Positions 1-6,827 of a stretch of 18,201 nt of DNA are shown here, piece after piece. How positions within the stretch are numbered: position 1 is the stretch's first letter; each line of letters begins with the position of its first letter. The position numbers and the translations under genes are program-made. Source of the stretch: Helicobacteraceae bacterium (GTDB lineage Bacteria > Campylobacterota > Campylobacteria > Campylobacterales > SZUA-545); contig JAISMA010000148.1 of the NCBI GenBank assembly GCA_031276985.1, positions 1 through 18,201 on the forward strand. Direction: 5' to 3'. Below the pieces are notes generated by a model, which worked only from the letters and a program-made list of their open reading frames with translations, searched no databases and had not been told where the DNA came from.

Positions 1-257
1 GAAGCGGGGCGAGCCTCGCGTTCGCGAGCCTCGTTTACGCGTAGATTGCGTCCGCCGAAATCCTTGCCGTCAAGGTTTTCGACCGCTTTCGTCGCGTCGG
101 AATCGTCCATTTCGACGAAGCTAAAACCGCGAAATCGTCCCGTTTCGCGATCCATCATCATTCTAACGGCGGTAACGTTGCCATAAGCCGCAAAAACGGC
201 GCGTACTTGTTCTTCTGTTGCGTTGTATGGGAGATTTCCCACGTAAAGCTGTTTCAC
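1..257 (-). CDS. RRM-domain RNA-binding protein (3' end outside window)
   Basis: Reading the minus strand from GTG at 257 gives 85 codons with no stop before the window edge. The product starts MKQLYVGNLPYNATEEQV and is a classic RNA recognition motif. RNP2 is LYVGNL (residues 4-9) and RNP1 is RGFSFVEM in the middle, followed by the usual ...NLDGKDFGGRNLRVNEAR ending of the RRM fold. The visible 3' part is Arg/Glu/Ala-rich (EAREREARPA), like the tail of small single-RRM bacterial proteins. The GTG start is supported by AAGGA (269 down to 265) 7 nt upstream. Such proteins bind single-stranded RNA in the cytoplasm, often linked to cold or stress response; the RNA target here is unknown. The total length cannot be seen. 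Confidence 0.93.
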   Translation of the reverse strand, partial: MKQLYVGNLPYNATEEQVRAVFAAYGNVTAVRMMMDRETGRFRGFSFVEMDDSDATKAVENLDGKDFGGRNLRVNEAREREARPA

Positions 258-280
258 TAATGTTTCCTTAAAATCACAAA

Positions 281-341
281 CGGACTAACGTCCGAGAAAG
301 CCGAAAGGCGACGCACGGGAAGGTCTATGCGCGAAGCGCGA
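281..341 (-). promoter_or_regulatory. Hairpin-rich 5' leader of the RRM gene
   Basis: Three short palindromes sit upstream of the RRM gene: CGGAC/GTCCG with a 4-nt loop (281-294), GCC/GGC with a GAAA-type loop (300-309) and CGCG/CGCG (330-340). A weak minus-strand -10 candidate, GATAAT, lies at 355 down to 350, with no good -35. If that is the promoter, the mRNA leader would be about 85 nt and would contain all three hairpins. A structured leader could matter for cold induction or for autoregulation by the RNA-binding product. This is inference; only the palindromes are directly visible. Nothing else is seen in 258-440. Confidence 0.3.
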
Positions 342-445
342 AAACAAAAATTATCTCAAACCCAAACCACCCCTTTGTCGCAAAAACTATCGCCACAATA
401 CACAAAAAACGCTTAATCAATTTGGCGGCGTTCAGGCGGGCAGTG

Positions 446-468
446 TAAAATACGGGCAAAAAAAGGAG
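446..468 (+). promoter_or_regulatory. -10 candidate and Shine-Dalgarno for usp
   Basis: TAAAAT (446-451), directly preceded by TG, is the best -10 candidate upstream of the usp gene, with no recognisable -35. AAAGGAG (462-468) is a strong ribosome binding site 6 nt before the GTG at 475 and fixes that start. If the -10 is right, the mRNA leader is under 20 nt. Confidence 0.4.
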
Positions 469-474
469 TCGCTA

Positions 475-1329
475 GTGAAAACCATCGTCGCGGCAAGCGA
501 TTTTTCGCCTGAAAGCGCCGTCGCCGTCAATAAAGCCGCCGCGTTAGCCAAACTAAGCGGGGCGCGGCTTGCGCTGTTGCACGCGATAAATCCGCGCGGT
601 TTTTTCGGGCGGCTTTTTAGCCAAATCGGCGTCGAGGCGGCGCTTGATGAAAGCAAAAAACGTTTGCGCTCAATACTTGAAAGTCTAGGCGCGGAAGGCG
701 AGGCGATCGCGCTGGAAGGCGCGCCAAGCGAGACCATTCTTAAGGTTGCCGACGAAAAGAACGCCGATCTGATAGCGCTTGGCGATCACGTCGAGTTTAA
801 TATCGGCGATCTGCTTTTAGGCACGACGGCAAGGCATACGATAGAGCTTTCCTCGCTGCCGATTCTGGTCGTCAAAAACGAAAGCCCGATTCCGTACAAA
901 CGCGCTATGATCGCCGCCGATTTTTCGGAGTGTTCGGCGAAAGCCGCCAAATTTGCGATTGAAACCTTTGGCGACGCCGAATTTGTCGTTTTCAACGCCT
1001 ATCTAGCGCCAAGCGACATAACCGCCTCGTATTACGGCGCGATCACCAACGAGGCAAGCTCAATGCTTGAAACTATGCGTAGCGAGGCGATCTCCGCTTT
1101 GGATAGCTTTCTCAAGTCGCTTCCGTTTGGCGATCGCAAAATCAGAACGATTGTTAGAGCGAGCGCGTCGCCCTCCCGCGCTATTTTGGAGACGGCGCGG
1201 AGCGAAAATTGCGATCTGATCGTTATGGGCGCGAAAGGGATTGAATCGTTTGTGCCGATGATGATCGGCAGTTCCGTCGAGTCGCTGTTGCGTCGAAGCG
1301 ATATAGATATGCTGATTGCGCGTCGATGA
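475..1329 (+). CDS. Universal stress protein, two tandem Usp domains
   Basis: The 284-residue product has two UspA-type domains, about residues 1-140 and 141-284, each starting with a beta strand and an early Asp (TIVAASDFS; RAMIAADFS). The second domain carries a perfect nucleotide-binding signature G-x2-G-x9-G-S (GAKG, nine residues, GSS) near residues 254-268, so ATP binding is likely there. The first domain has the same spacing, but the second Gly is Val (GDHV...GTT), so it may bind nucleotide poorly. Tandem Usp proteins are cytoplasmic stress and energy-status factors. The GTG start is chosen because of AAAGGAG 6 nt upstream. The stop overlaps the ATG of a small membrane-protein ORF (ATGA), suggesting the two are translated together. 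Confidence 0.93.
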   Translation: MKTIVAASDFSPESAVAVNKAAALAKLSGARLALLHAINPRGFFGRLFSQIGVEAALDESKKRLRSILESLGAEGEAIALEGAPSETILKVADEKNADLIALGDHVEFNIGDLLLGTTARHTIELSSLPILVVKNESPIPYKRAMIAADFSECSAKAAKFAIETFGDAEFVVFNAYLAPSDITASYYGAITNEASSMLETMRSEAISALDSFLKSLPFGDRKIRTIVRASASPSRAILETARSENCDLIVMGAKGIESFVPMMIGSSVESLLRRSDIDMLIARR

Positions 1330-1454
1330 TCAAAGAGTTTATAAGCGGTTTTTTGGCGGAGGTCGTCATTTTTGCGGCGATTGCGGTTTTGGCTTTAGTT
1401 TGGCTAAATCGTCGCCTGAAACAAGCAGGAGAGGATCAAACCACGCCCCGTTAA
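1326..1454 (+). CDS. Small single-pass membrane protein, 42 residues
   Basis: ATG at 1326 overlaps the usp TGA stop in an ATGA junction, typical of coupled translation. The 42-codon frame reads MIKEFISGFLAEVVIFAAI and continues through AVLALVWLNRRLK to a polar tail ending TTPR. It has one strong hydrophobic helix (about residues 7-27) with a positively charged NRRLK after it, so the C-terminus is predicted in the cytoplasm. The last 89 nt overlap the 3' end of the M23 peptidase gene on the other strand, which encodes the peptidase's dispensable-looking Lys/Pro-rich tail. No family is recognised. Coupling to usp suggests it anchors or partners the stress protein at the membrane, but this is inference. 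It is short enough to be missed by ordinary gene callers. Confidence 0.6.
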   Translation: MIKEFISGFLAEVVIFAAIAVLALVWLNRRLKQAGEDQTTPR

Positions 1455-2214
1455 GCGCCGCGCTCCAGTGCAGGTGCGCTCCCGTAACCCGTCCCGTCGC
1501 GCCGACGTAGCCGATCGTATCGCCCGTTTTCACCTCCCGACCCGTCGTTACCGCGCCGCGATCAAGATGACAATAGAGCGTGAAAAGCCCTTCGCCGTGA
1601 TTTAACAACACGAAATTCCCGCAATAAAAATGATTGTCCGCGAGCGCCGTTACGCCGTCCGAAGGCGCTAAGATCGGCGTTCCTTTCGGCGCGGCTAAAT
1701 CCGTTCCGCTATGCGGTCTGCGCGGCGTTTGGTTGATGATCCGCTTCATGCCAAACTGCGAGCTAATCGGCGCGATCAGCGGCGCGCGCATTTGCGTTTC
1801 GCCCTTGAACGTTTCGGAAAATTCGGCGAGCGCGCGAGCGATTGTTTCGCGCTCTTTGGCGACTCTTTGCAGGGTTTTTTCGTCGAGCGCTTCCATGCTT
1901 TTGTCGATTGTCAGCCGTTGAACGGGATACTCTTTTTTGCCAATCTTAAACGAAACGGTTCCCGTTTTGCCTTCGATTGTTCGATACGAGACGTATCCGA
2001 CCGTATTTGGCTTCGCGTCGATCGACACGCCCACGATCGCCGCCCATTCGCCGTTTGGCAACTTATCGACCCTAACGCGCCGATCGCGGTAAAACGCCAA
2101 CGGAGCGGTTTCGCCAAACGCGCCAAGCGGCGCTATCGCCGCGCCTCCAGGAAAACTCGCGTCGCTTAAAGCGAACGCAAAAACGCACAATAAAGTCAAA
2201 ATTAAAAAACGCAT
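1366..2214 (-). CDS. Secreted M23 (LytM-type) peptidoglycan endopeptidase
   Basis: The product has 282 residues. A signal peptide (hydrophobic residues 3-16, then SDAS) exports it to the periplasm. Residues about 20-110 form a beta-rich N-terminal region, followed by a helical linker (105-140) and the peptidase domain (145-265). The zinc site is intact: H168 and D172 in HSGTD, and H249 in HLHW, with H216 (YCHL) and H247 as likely catalytic partners. M23 enzymes cut peptide cross-bridges in peptidoglycan, and in Campylobacterota relatives set helical cell shape. The ATG at 2214 lacks a clear Shine-Dalgarno. The gene is divergent from the large gene at 2223, with only 8 bp between starts, so their promoters must lie inside each other's coding sequence. 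C. jejuni Cj1214c/Cj1215 form a similar pair, from memory. Confidence 0.92.
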   Translation of the reverse strand: MRFLILTLLCVFAFALSDASFPGGAAIAPLGAFGETAPLAFYRDRRVRVDKLPNGEWAAIVGVSIDAKPNTVGYVSYRTIEGKTGTVSFKIGKKEYPVQRLTIDKSMEALDEKTLQRVAKERETIARALAEFSETFKGETQMRAPLIAPISSQFGMKRIINQTPRRPHSGTDLAAPKGTPILAPSDGVTALADNHFYCGNFVLLNHGEGLFTLYCHLDRGAVTTGREVKTGDTIGYVGATGRVTGAHLHWSAALNGAWFDPLLLVSGDDLAKLKPKPQSPQK

Positions 2215-2222
2215 TCGTTAGT

Positions 2223-4466
2223 TTGCGCTGTTTTCGCTTAATACGGCTTTGGCTATGCTTCGCGCAATTCAACGCGAGCGAGATTATTTTGAGTTGGAAC
2301 ACGTCGCTAAACTTTGACGCGCAGCCGCTGGACATAACAAAAAAAGGCGATTCGTTTTTGGCGATCGACGCCGCCGGCTATCTTTATAGCTTCGGCAAAA
2401 ACGGCAAACCAAACGACAAAAGGCTAATCGACGAAGCCGCGGGCGCGTTGTCGGCGCGTTTTTTGCCAAACGGCGAGCTATTTTTCATCAAAGACAACGC
2501 GGCGTTTCTTTATTCGACGGAGCAAAACAAGACGCTTTCTAAACGGGCGCTGGGATTAAGCGAGATCGTACTGAGCGCCTTTAGCGCCGATCTATTCGCC
2601 GCGATCGACGCGGATGGCTTTTTGCAGGTTTTTTCGATTGGCGACGTTGGCTATTACTCGCTTTGCCCCGCGCTGTTTAAGCGACCTTCGGCGCTGTTTT
2701 TCAGCGCGGACAGACGATTTTTATTCGCCGCAGAGCGAGAGGGCAGGGCGGTTGTTTATGATTTGACATTACACAGAGTCGCGCTGGATACCAAACCGCC
2801 AAAGCCGATAATCGGCGGCGCGTTTTTGACGAACGGACGGCTTTTATTGTTTTGCAAAGATCGCGATCTGCTTGTCGCCTCTTGGCACGCGAACGGCGCG
2901 GCGATCGATTCGCTTTCGACGCCTCGCGCCGCGATGGAAGCCGTCGTTACGACTTCGCGTTACGCGCTGGTCGGGCTTGAAACGGGCGTGATCGCGGCGA
3001 TCGATACGGCGCATAACCGCGTCGCTAGATCGTGGAAGGTTTTGAGCGAGCCTATAGCCGCTATCAGAGTTAGCGGCGGCGACGCTTTTGCGATTGGCGA
3101 AAAGGGCGCGGCGGAACGCTTTGATCTGGGCGATCTGAATCGATCGTGCGCGCTTGCGATCGCCGCAGAAGATTACGAAGCGGCTAATGTGTTGCTGTCC
3201 GTGAGCGGATTTTGTCTGCTTGACGAACAGTTTTGCGACTGGCTGGAACGCGGTTGGGAAGAAAACGTCTATCCAAGCGCGGTACGCTTTTTGGAAGAAG
3301 GCAAACCGTCGCTTGCCAAAGAAGCCGTTTTGCCGTTTTGGGACGATCTGCCAAAACGCGCGCGTTTCGAGGAGGCTCTGCCGCTTTCAAACGAGCTTTG
3401 CGAATTAAGGCTGGCGTTCAAAAACCGTCGTATGCGCGAGGCGCAGGCGTTGCTTAGCGCTTATCCGATTCTAAACGATTCGCTTAGCGGAAGGCTCTAT
3501 TTCGACGAATGGAACAACGCGGTCGAGACGGCGCTGGAGTCGATTAAAGACGGCGAAACAAACAAAGCCGCGAAAGCGTTGGAGCCGTTTATAAATGCGC
3601 CCGAAAAGGGAGAAACGGCGCGGCGGATTTTGGATTTTCCCTCGCCGTTTTTGAAGGCGTTGGACGCGATCAAAGCGCAGGATTGGCAGGGATTCAACGA
3701 TCTGTGCGAGCGCGAGCCTATCTGCAAGGGACTGCCGCATTTTGAGCGCAGGGAACGCGAGATCGCCGCGCTTGAGCGAGAGATGATTTTTTGGGCGGAT
3801 CAACACGCCTACGCAAACGCCTTGAACGCCGCCAAAGAGCTCGGCGCGCTTGGCGCTTCTCCCGTTTTGAAAGACCCGATCGCCGCGCTACTCGCGTTTA
3901 TCGAAGCCGAGCAAAAAGGCAAGCGCAACTCGTCGCTGGCGCTGGCGACAAGATACGCGTTTTTGACGGATACGCCGCAGTTTTTCGCCGTTTTCAAAGA
4001 GAGCAAAGAGCGTCTGGACAGAGCTTGGAAAGCGGCGGAGGAGGGCGATAGTCAAGCGGCGTATCTATTGACGCTTGACGAGGCGGGCAATCCTTTATAT
4101 ATCGATTACGCGGCGCTGATTATGCGAATCGCGTTTACGGAAGAGATGCGCCGCGTGGCGATCGCGGAAGCGCTTGATTGGGAAGAATCCGCCAAAAACT
4201 ACGAACGATATTTTGGGCGCGATCCGCTTTTGCGGTTAGCGTACGAGACGCATGGAAAACTTGAAGCGCTCCAAAAAACGCCGAATTCGCGATCGGTTAG
4301 AGGCTACGAACATTTCGATCTGCCTCAGTCGGTTTTAAGTTTTGTGGATCTTGGCAGAGAAGAGCCAAGCGGCGCGGTCTCCAAACTCGCGCGGTTTGGT
4401 TTGGGCGCGGCGCTGATAATAGCCGCTATATTCGCCTTTTGGTTTTTCGCCTCGCAGCGCTATTAA
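2223..4466 (+). CDS. Large beta-propeller-like protein with C-terminal membrane anchor, function unknown
   Basis: The product has 747 residues. Residues about 30-320 consist of repeated short beta-strand blocks of the form GxLYSFGKNGK, ADGFLQVFSIGD and EGRAVVYDL, as expected of a WD40/PQQ-like propeller. Residues about 325-700 are Ala/Glu/Leu-rich helices, possibly TPR- or HEAT-like. The last 23 residues (FGLGAALIIAAIFAFWFF, then ASQRY) are a clear transmembrane helix. The TTG start at 2223 is the only practical choice and gives a hydrophobic N-terminus (RLIRLWLCFAQFNAS) that may be an export signal; without it the protein would be a cytoplasmic tail-anchored one. No catalytic motif is seen. 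It is divergent from the M23 peptidase, so a cell-envelope scaffold role is plausible but not shown. Confidence 0.8.
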   Translation: MRCFRLIRLWLCFAQFNASEIILSWNTSLNFDAQPLDITKKGDSFLAIDAAGYLYSFGKNGKPNDKRLIDEAAGALSARFLPNGELFFIKDNAAFLYSTEQNKTLSKRALGLSEIVLSAFSADLFAAIDADGFLQVFSIGDVGYYSLCPALFKRPSALFFSADRRFLFAAEREGRAVVYDLTLHRVALDTKPPKPIIGGAFLTNGRLLLFCKDRDLLVASWHANGAAIDSLSTPRAAMEAVVTTSRYALVGLETGVIAAIDTAHNRVARSWKVLSEPIAAIRVSGGDAFAIGEKGAAERFDLGDLNRSCALAIAAEDYEAANVLLSVSGFCLLDEQFCDWLERGWEENVYPSAVRFLEEGKPSLAKEAVLPFWDDLPKRARFEEALPLSNELCELRLAFKNRRMREAQALLSAYPILNDSLSGRLYFDEWNNAVETALESIKDGETNKAAKALEPFINAPEKGETARRILDFPSPFLKALDAIKAQDWQGFNDLCEREPICKGLPHFERREREIAALEREMIFWADQHAYANALNAAKELGALGASPVLKDPIAALLAFIEAEQKGKRNSSLALATRYAFLTDTPQFFAVFKESKERLDRAWKAAEEGDSQAAYLLTLDEAGNPLYIDYAALIMRIAFTEEMRRVAIAEALDWEESAKNYERYFGRDPLLRLAYETHGKLEALQKTPNSRSVRGYEHFDLPQSVLSFVDLGREEPSGAVSKLARFGLGAALIIAAIFAFWFFASQRY

Positions 4467-4523
4467 CCTAATTAACGCCCGTTTTTCGCGCGCGCGGGAC
4501 GCAAAGCGAAACTATGGCGATTT

Positions 4524-4558
4524 TGCTATACTCCCGCCCTTATACCGAATTTTTGAGG
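4524..4558 (+). promoter_or_regulatory. Promoter and RBS of the coaD-tmk-hisS-speA operon
   Basis: TATACT (4527-4532) preceded by TTTTGC makes an extended -10 of the form TTTTGnTATAnT, the arrangement typical of Campylobacterota housekeeping promoters, which often lack a -35. The start of transcription would be near 4539. GAGG at 4555-4558, 7 nt before the TTG at 4566, serves as ribosome binding site. Confidence 0.6.
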
Positions 4559-4565
4559 CGCGAGA

Positions 4566-5051
4566 TTGAAAAAAGCGATCTATCCCGGTTCATTTGACCC
4601 AATCACCAACGGGCATTTGGACATTGTTTGCCGCGCCGCGTCGCTGTTTGACGAGGTGATCGTGGCGGTCTCCAAAAGCGCGGACAAAACCCCGATGTTT
4701 TCGCTGGGCGATCGCGTCAGAATGGCTGAATTAGCCGTGGGCGACATAAAAAACGCGCGAGTTTTGCCGTTTGAAAACCTGCTGGTAGCCTTTGCCGCCG
4801 CGCAAAAAATTCGCGTGCTGGTGCGCGGACTTCGCGCCGTAAGCGATTTTGAGTACGAGTTGCAAATGGGTTACGCCAACGAAAGTCTCGATCCAAATAT
4901 CGAAACCATATATCTTATGCCAACGCTTAAATATGCTTTTATCAGCGCGTCCGCCGTGCGATCGATTCATCGACATGGAGGCAAAATCGAGCATTTAGTG
5001 CCGTTAAACGTAGCCGAATATATCCTAAAAAAGAGCTTAAAATGTACGTAA
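4566..5051 (+). CDS. coaD: Phosphopantetheine adenylyltransferase
   Basis: The enzyme transfers AMP from ATP to 4'-phosphopantetheine to form dephospho-CoA, the penultimate step of coenzyme A synthesis in the cytoplasm. The 161-residue product is the usual CoaD length. It begins MKKAIYPGSFDPITNGH, with the nucleotidylyltransferase T-x-G-H motif at residues 14-17, and carries the second ATP-binding motif ISASAVR at residues 126-132 (family consensus ISSxxVR). Substrate-loop residues such as RGLRAVSDFEYE are intact. The TTG start gives the canonical N-terminus and has GAGG 7 nt upstream. It is the first gene of the operon, and its 3' end overlaps tmk by 10 nt. Confidence 0.97.
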   Translation: MKKAIYPGSFDPITNGHLDIVCRAASLFDEVIVAVSKSADKTPMFSLGDRVRMAELAVGDIKNARVLPFENLLVAFAAAQKIRVLVRGLRAVSDFEYELQMGYANESLDPNIETIYLMPTLKYAFISASAVRSIHRHGGKIEHLVPLNVAEYILKKSLKCT

Positions 5052-5617
5052 CGATCGAAGGCATAGATTGCGCGGGCAAAAGCACGCAGATCGAGGAGCT
5101 TAAAAAAATATATAAAGACGCGGTTTTCACCTGCGAACCGGGCGGTACAGAAATTGGCGAAAAAATTAGGCAGATCGCGTTAAAAGAACCGATTGGCGCT
5201 TTGGGCAGAGCCTTTTTATTTCTTGCCGATCGCGCCGAACACGCGGAACGAGTTTTGTCGCCAAATTCCGATAAATTGATCATCTCCGATCGCAGTTTAA
5301 TTTCTGGCATTGCGTACGCATGGAACGATATGCCAAACGAGACGCTAAAAGCGTTAAATCTTTTGGCTACAAAACAGACTGTTCCCCATTTAGCTATTTT
5401 GCTAGAACTCGACGCGCAAACCCTGCAAACCAGAATGGCGCGACAAAAGCCCGACGAGATAGAAAAACAAGGTTTTGAAGCCTTACTCGCTATTCAAGAA
5501 AGGTTCAAAGACGCGGCGGAACTGATAAATACGCCTTTAGTACCGATCGACGCCGTTTTGCCAATTGAAAAGATCACGGAAAATATCAAGGAGCTGATCG
5601 ATGATTACGGCGCTTAG
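5042..5617 (+). CDS. tmk: Thymidylate kinase
   Basis: It phosphorylates dTMP to dTDP with ATP, needed for DNA synthesis. The product has 191 residues, close to the short epsilonproteobacterial forms. The P-loop GIDCAGKST is at residues 7-15, EPGGTEIGEKIRQ follows around 32-44, and the DR motif is ISDRSLISG near residue 80. The Arg that precedes EPGG in many bacterial enzymes is Cys here (TCEPGG); other Campylobacterota also deviate at this site. The lid region QTRMARQKPDEIE is present. The ATG at 5042 lies inside coaD (10-nt overlap), and the 3' end overlaps hisS by 17 nt, so the three genes are translationally linked. Confidence 0.95.
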   Translation: MYVTIEGIDCAGKSTQIEELKKIYKDAVFTCEPGGTEIGEKIRQIALKEPIGALGRAFLFLADRAEHAERVLSPNSDKLIISDRSLISGIAYAWNDMPNETLKALNLLATKQTVPHLAILLELDAQTLQTRMARQKPDEIEKQGFEALLAIQERFKDAAELINTPLVPIDAVLPIEKITENIKELIDDYGA

Positions 5618-6827
5618 AGGCATGGTTGATATTATCGACGACGCGCCAAAATATGAATATATATTAAATACCGCGATCGATTGCGCGAAACGTTACGGAT
5701 TTAATCTAATCGAAACGCCAATTTTAGAAGAAACGTCGCTTTTTCGCCGATCGGTTGGCGAAAGCTCCGATATTGTAGGCAAGGAAATGTATGAATTCGC
5801 GGACAAATCAGGCAAAAGCGTTTGCCTGCGTCCCGAAGGAACGGCGGGCGTTGTACGCGCGTTTATAGAAAAGAAATTAGATCGCGCAAACGGCGTTTAT
5901 AGATTTTTCTACCGAGGGGCTATGTTTCGCTACGAAAGACCGCAAAAGGGCAGATTAAGACAATTTCATCAGTTTGGCGTGGAAAGTTTCGGCGAGAAAA
6001 GCGTTTATGAGGACGCGGCGATCATATTGCTTGCCCGTGATATTTTTGACGCGCTAGGCGTTAAATATACGCTAGAGATCAATTCGCTTGGATGCGTTAA
6101 TTGTATGCCGCAATACAAAGAAAAACTAAGCGCGTTTCTTAACGCCAATAGCGAAGGTTTATGCGAAGATTGCAAACGGCGCGCGGACGTAAACCCAATC
6201 AGAGCGCTAGATTGCAAAAACGAAGCGTGCAAAAATATATACGAAAACGCGCCGTTGATGACAGATTTTTTATGCGACGAGTGCAAACAAGATTTTAACG
6301 ATCTGCAAGCTATTCTAGCGCGAAACAACGTTGCGTTTTCGCTCAATAAAAAACTTGTGCGCGGGCTTGATTACTACAATAAAACGGCATTTGAATTTAT
6401 AAGCGCCGAAATAGGATCGCAAAACGCGATCGCGGGCGGGGGCAGATACGATAAACTTGTGGAACATTTGGGCGGAAAGCCGACTTTTGCCGTAGGTTTT
6501 GCGCTTGGCGTTCAGAGGATATACGATCTGGTTAATGCGCCGCAAAATCAGCGCGAAGGCGTATATATAGGCGCAATAGATAACGAGGCGATCGGCGATA
6601 TTTTTTCCTATGCGTCTAGTTTGCGCCAAAGAGTTAAAACTTTTGTTGAATACGAGCCAAAAAAATTAGCGGCGCACTTAAAAAACGCCGATCGCATGAA
6701 CGCGAAAATATGCGCGGTTATCGGCGAGAACGAAAGAGCAAACGGCGCGATATGGATTAAAGATATGCTTGAAGGCAAAGAGAGCAAACCGAAATTAGAC
6801 GAATGGCTTAAAGGCTTTGATATATGA
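5601..6827 (+). CDS. hisS: Histidyl-tRNA synthetase
   Basis: It charges tRNA-His with histidine. The 408-residue product is a class II synthetase with motif 2 FRYERPQKGRLRQFHQFG near residues 108-125, the histidine-specific motif LVRGLDYYNKTAFEF near 251-265, and motif 3 AGGGRYDKLVEHLGG followed by GFALGVQRI at about 278-305. Between them is the insertion domain, rich in Cys (GCVNCMPQ, LCEDCKRR, DCKNEACKN, LCDECKQD), a metal-binding-like pattern common in bacterial HisRS. The short C-terminal anticodon-binding domain is present. ATG at 5601 is preceded by AAGGAG with a 7-nt spacer, inside tmk. Its TGA overlaps the ATG of the next gene (ATGA). Confidence 0.97.
   Translation: MITALRGMVDIIDDAPKYEYILNTAIDCAKRYGFNLIETPILEETSLFRRSVGESSDIVGKEMYEFADKSGKSVCLRPEGTAGVVRAFIEKKLDRANGVYRFFYRGAMFRYERPQKGRLRQFHQFGVESFGEKSVYEDAAIILLARDIFDALGVKYTLEINSLGCVNCMPQYKEKLSAFLNANSEGLCEDCKRRADVNPIRALDCKNEACKNIYENAPLMTDFLCDECKQDFNDLQAILARNNVAFSLNKKLVRGLDYYNKTAFEFISAEIGSQNAIAGGGRYDKLVEHLGGKPTFAVGFALGVQRIYDLVNAPQNQREGVYIGAIDNEAIGDIFSYASSLRQRVKTFVEYEPKKLAAHLKNADRMNAKICAVIGENERANGAIWIKDMLEGKESKPKLDEWLKGFDI

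Noticed and set aside
1711..2169. Plus-strand ORF of 152 codons opposite the M23 gene
   Set aside because: It is antisense to an intact enzyme, Arg-rich and without motifs: a shadow frame.
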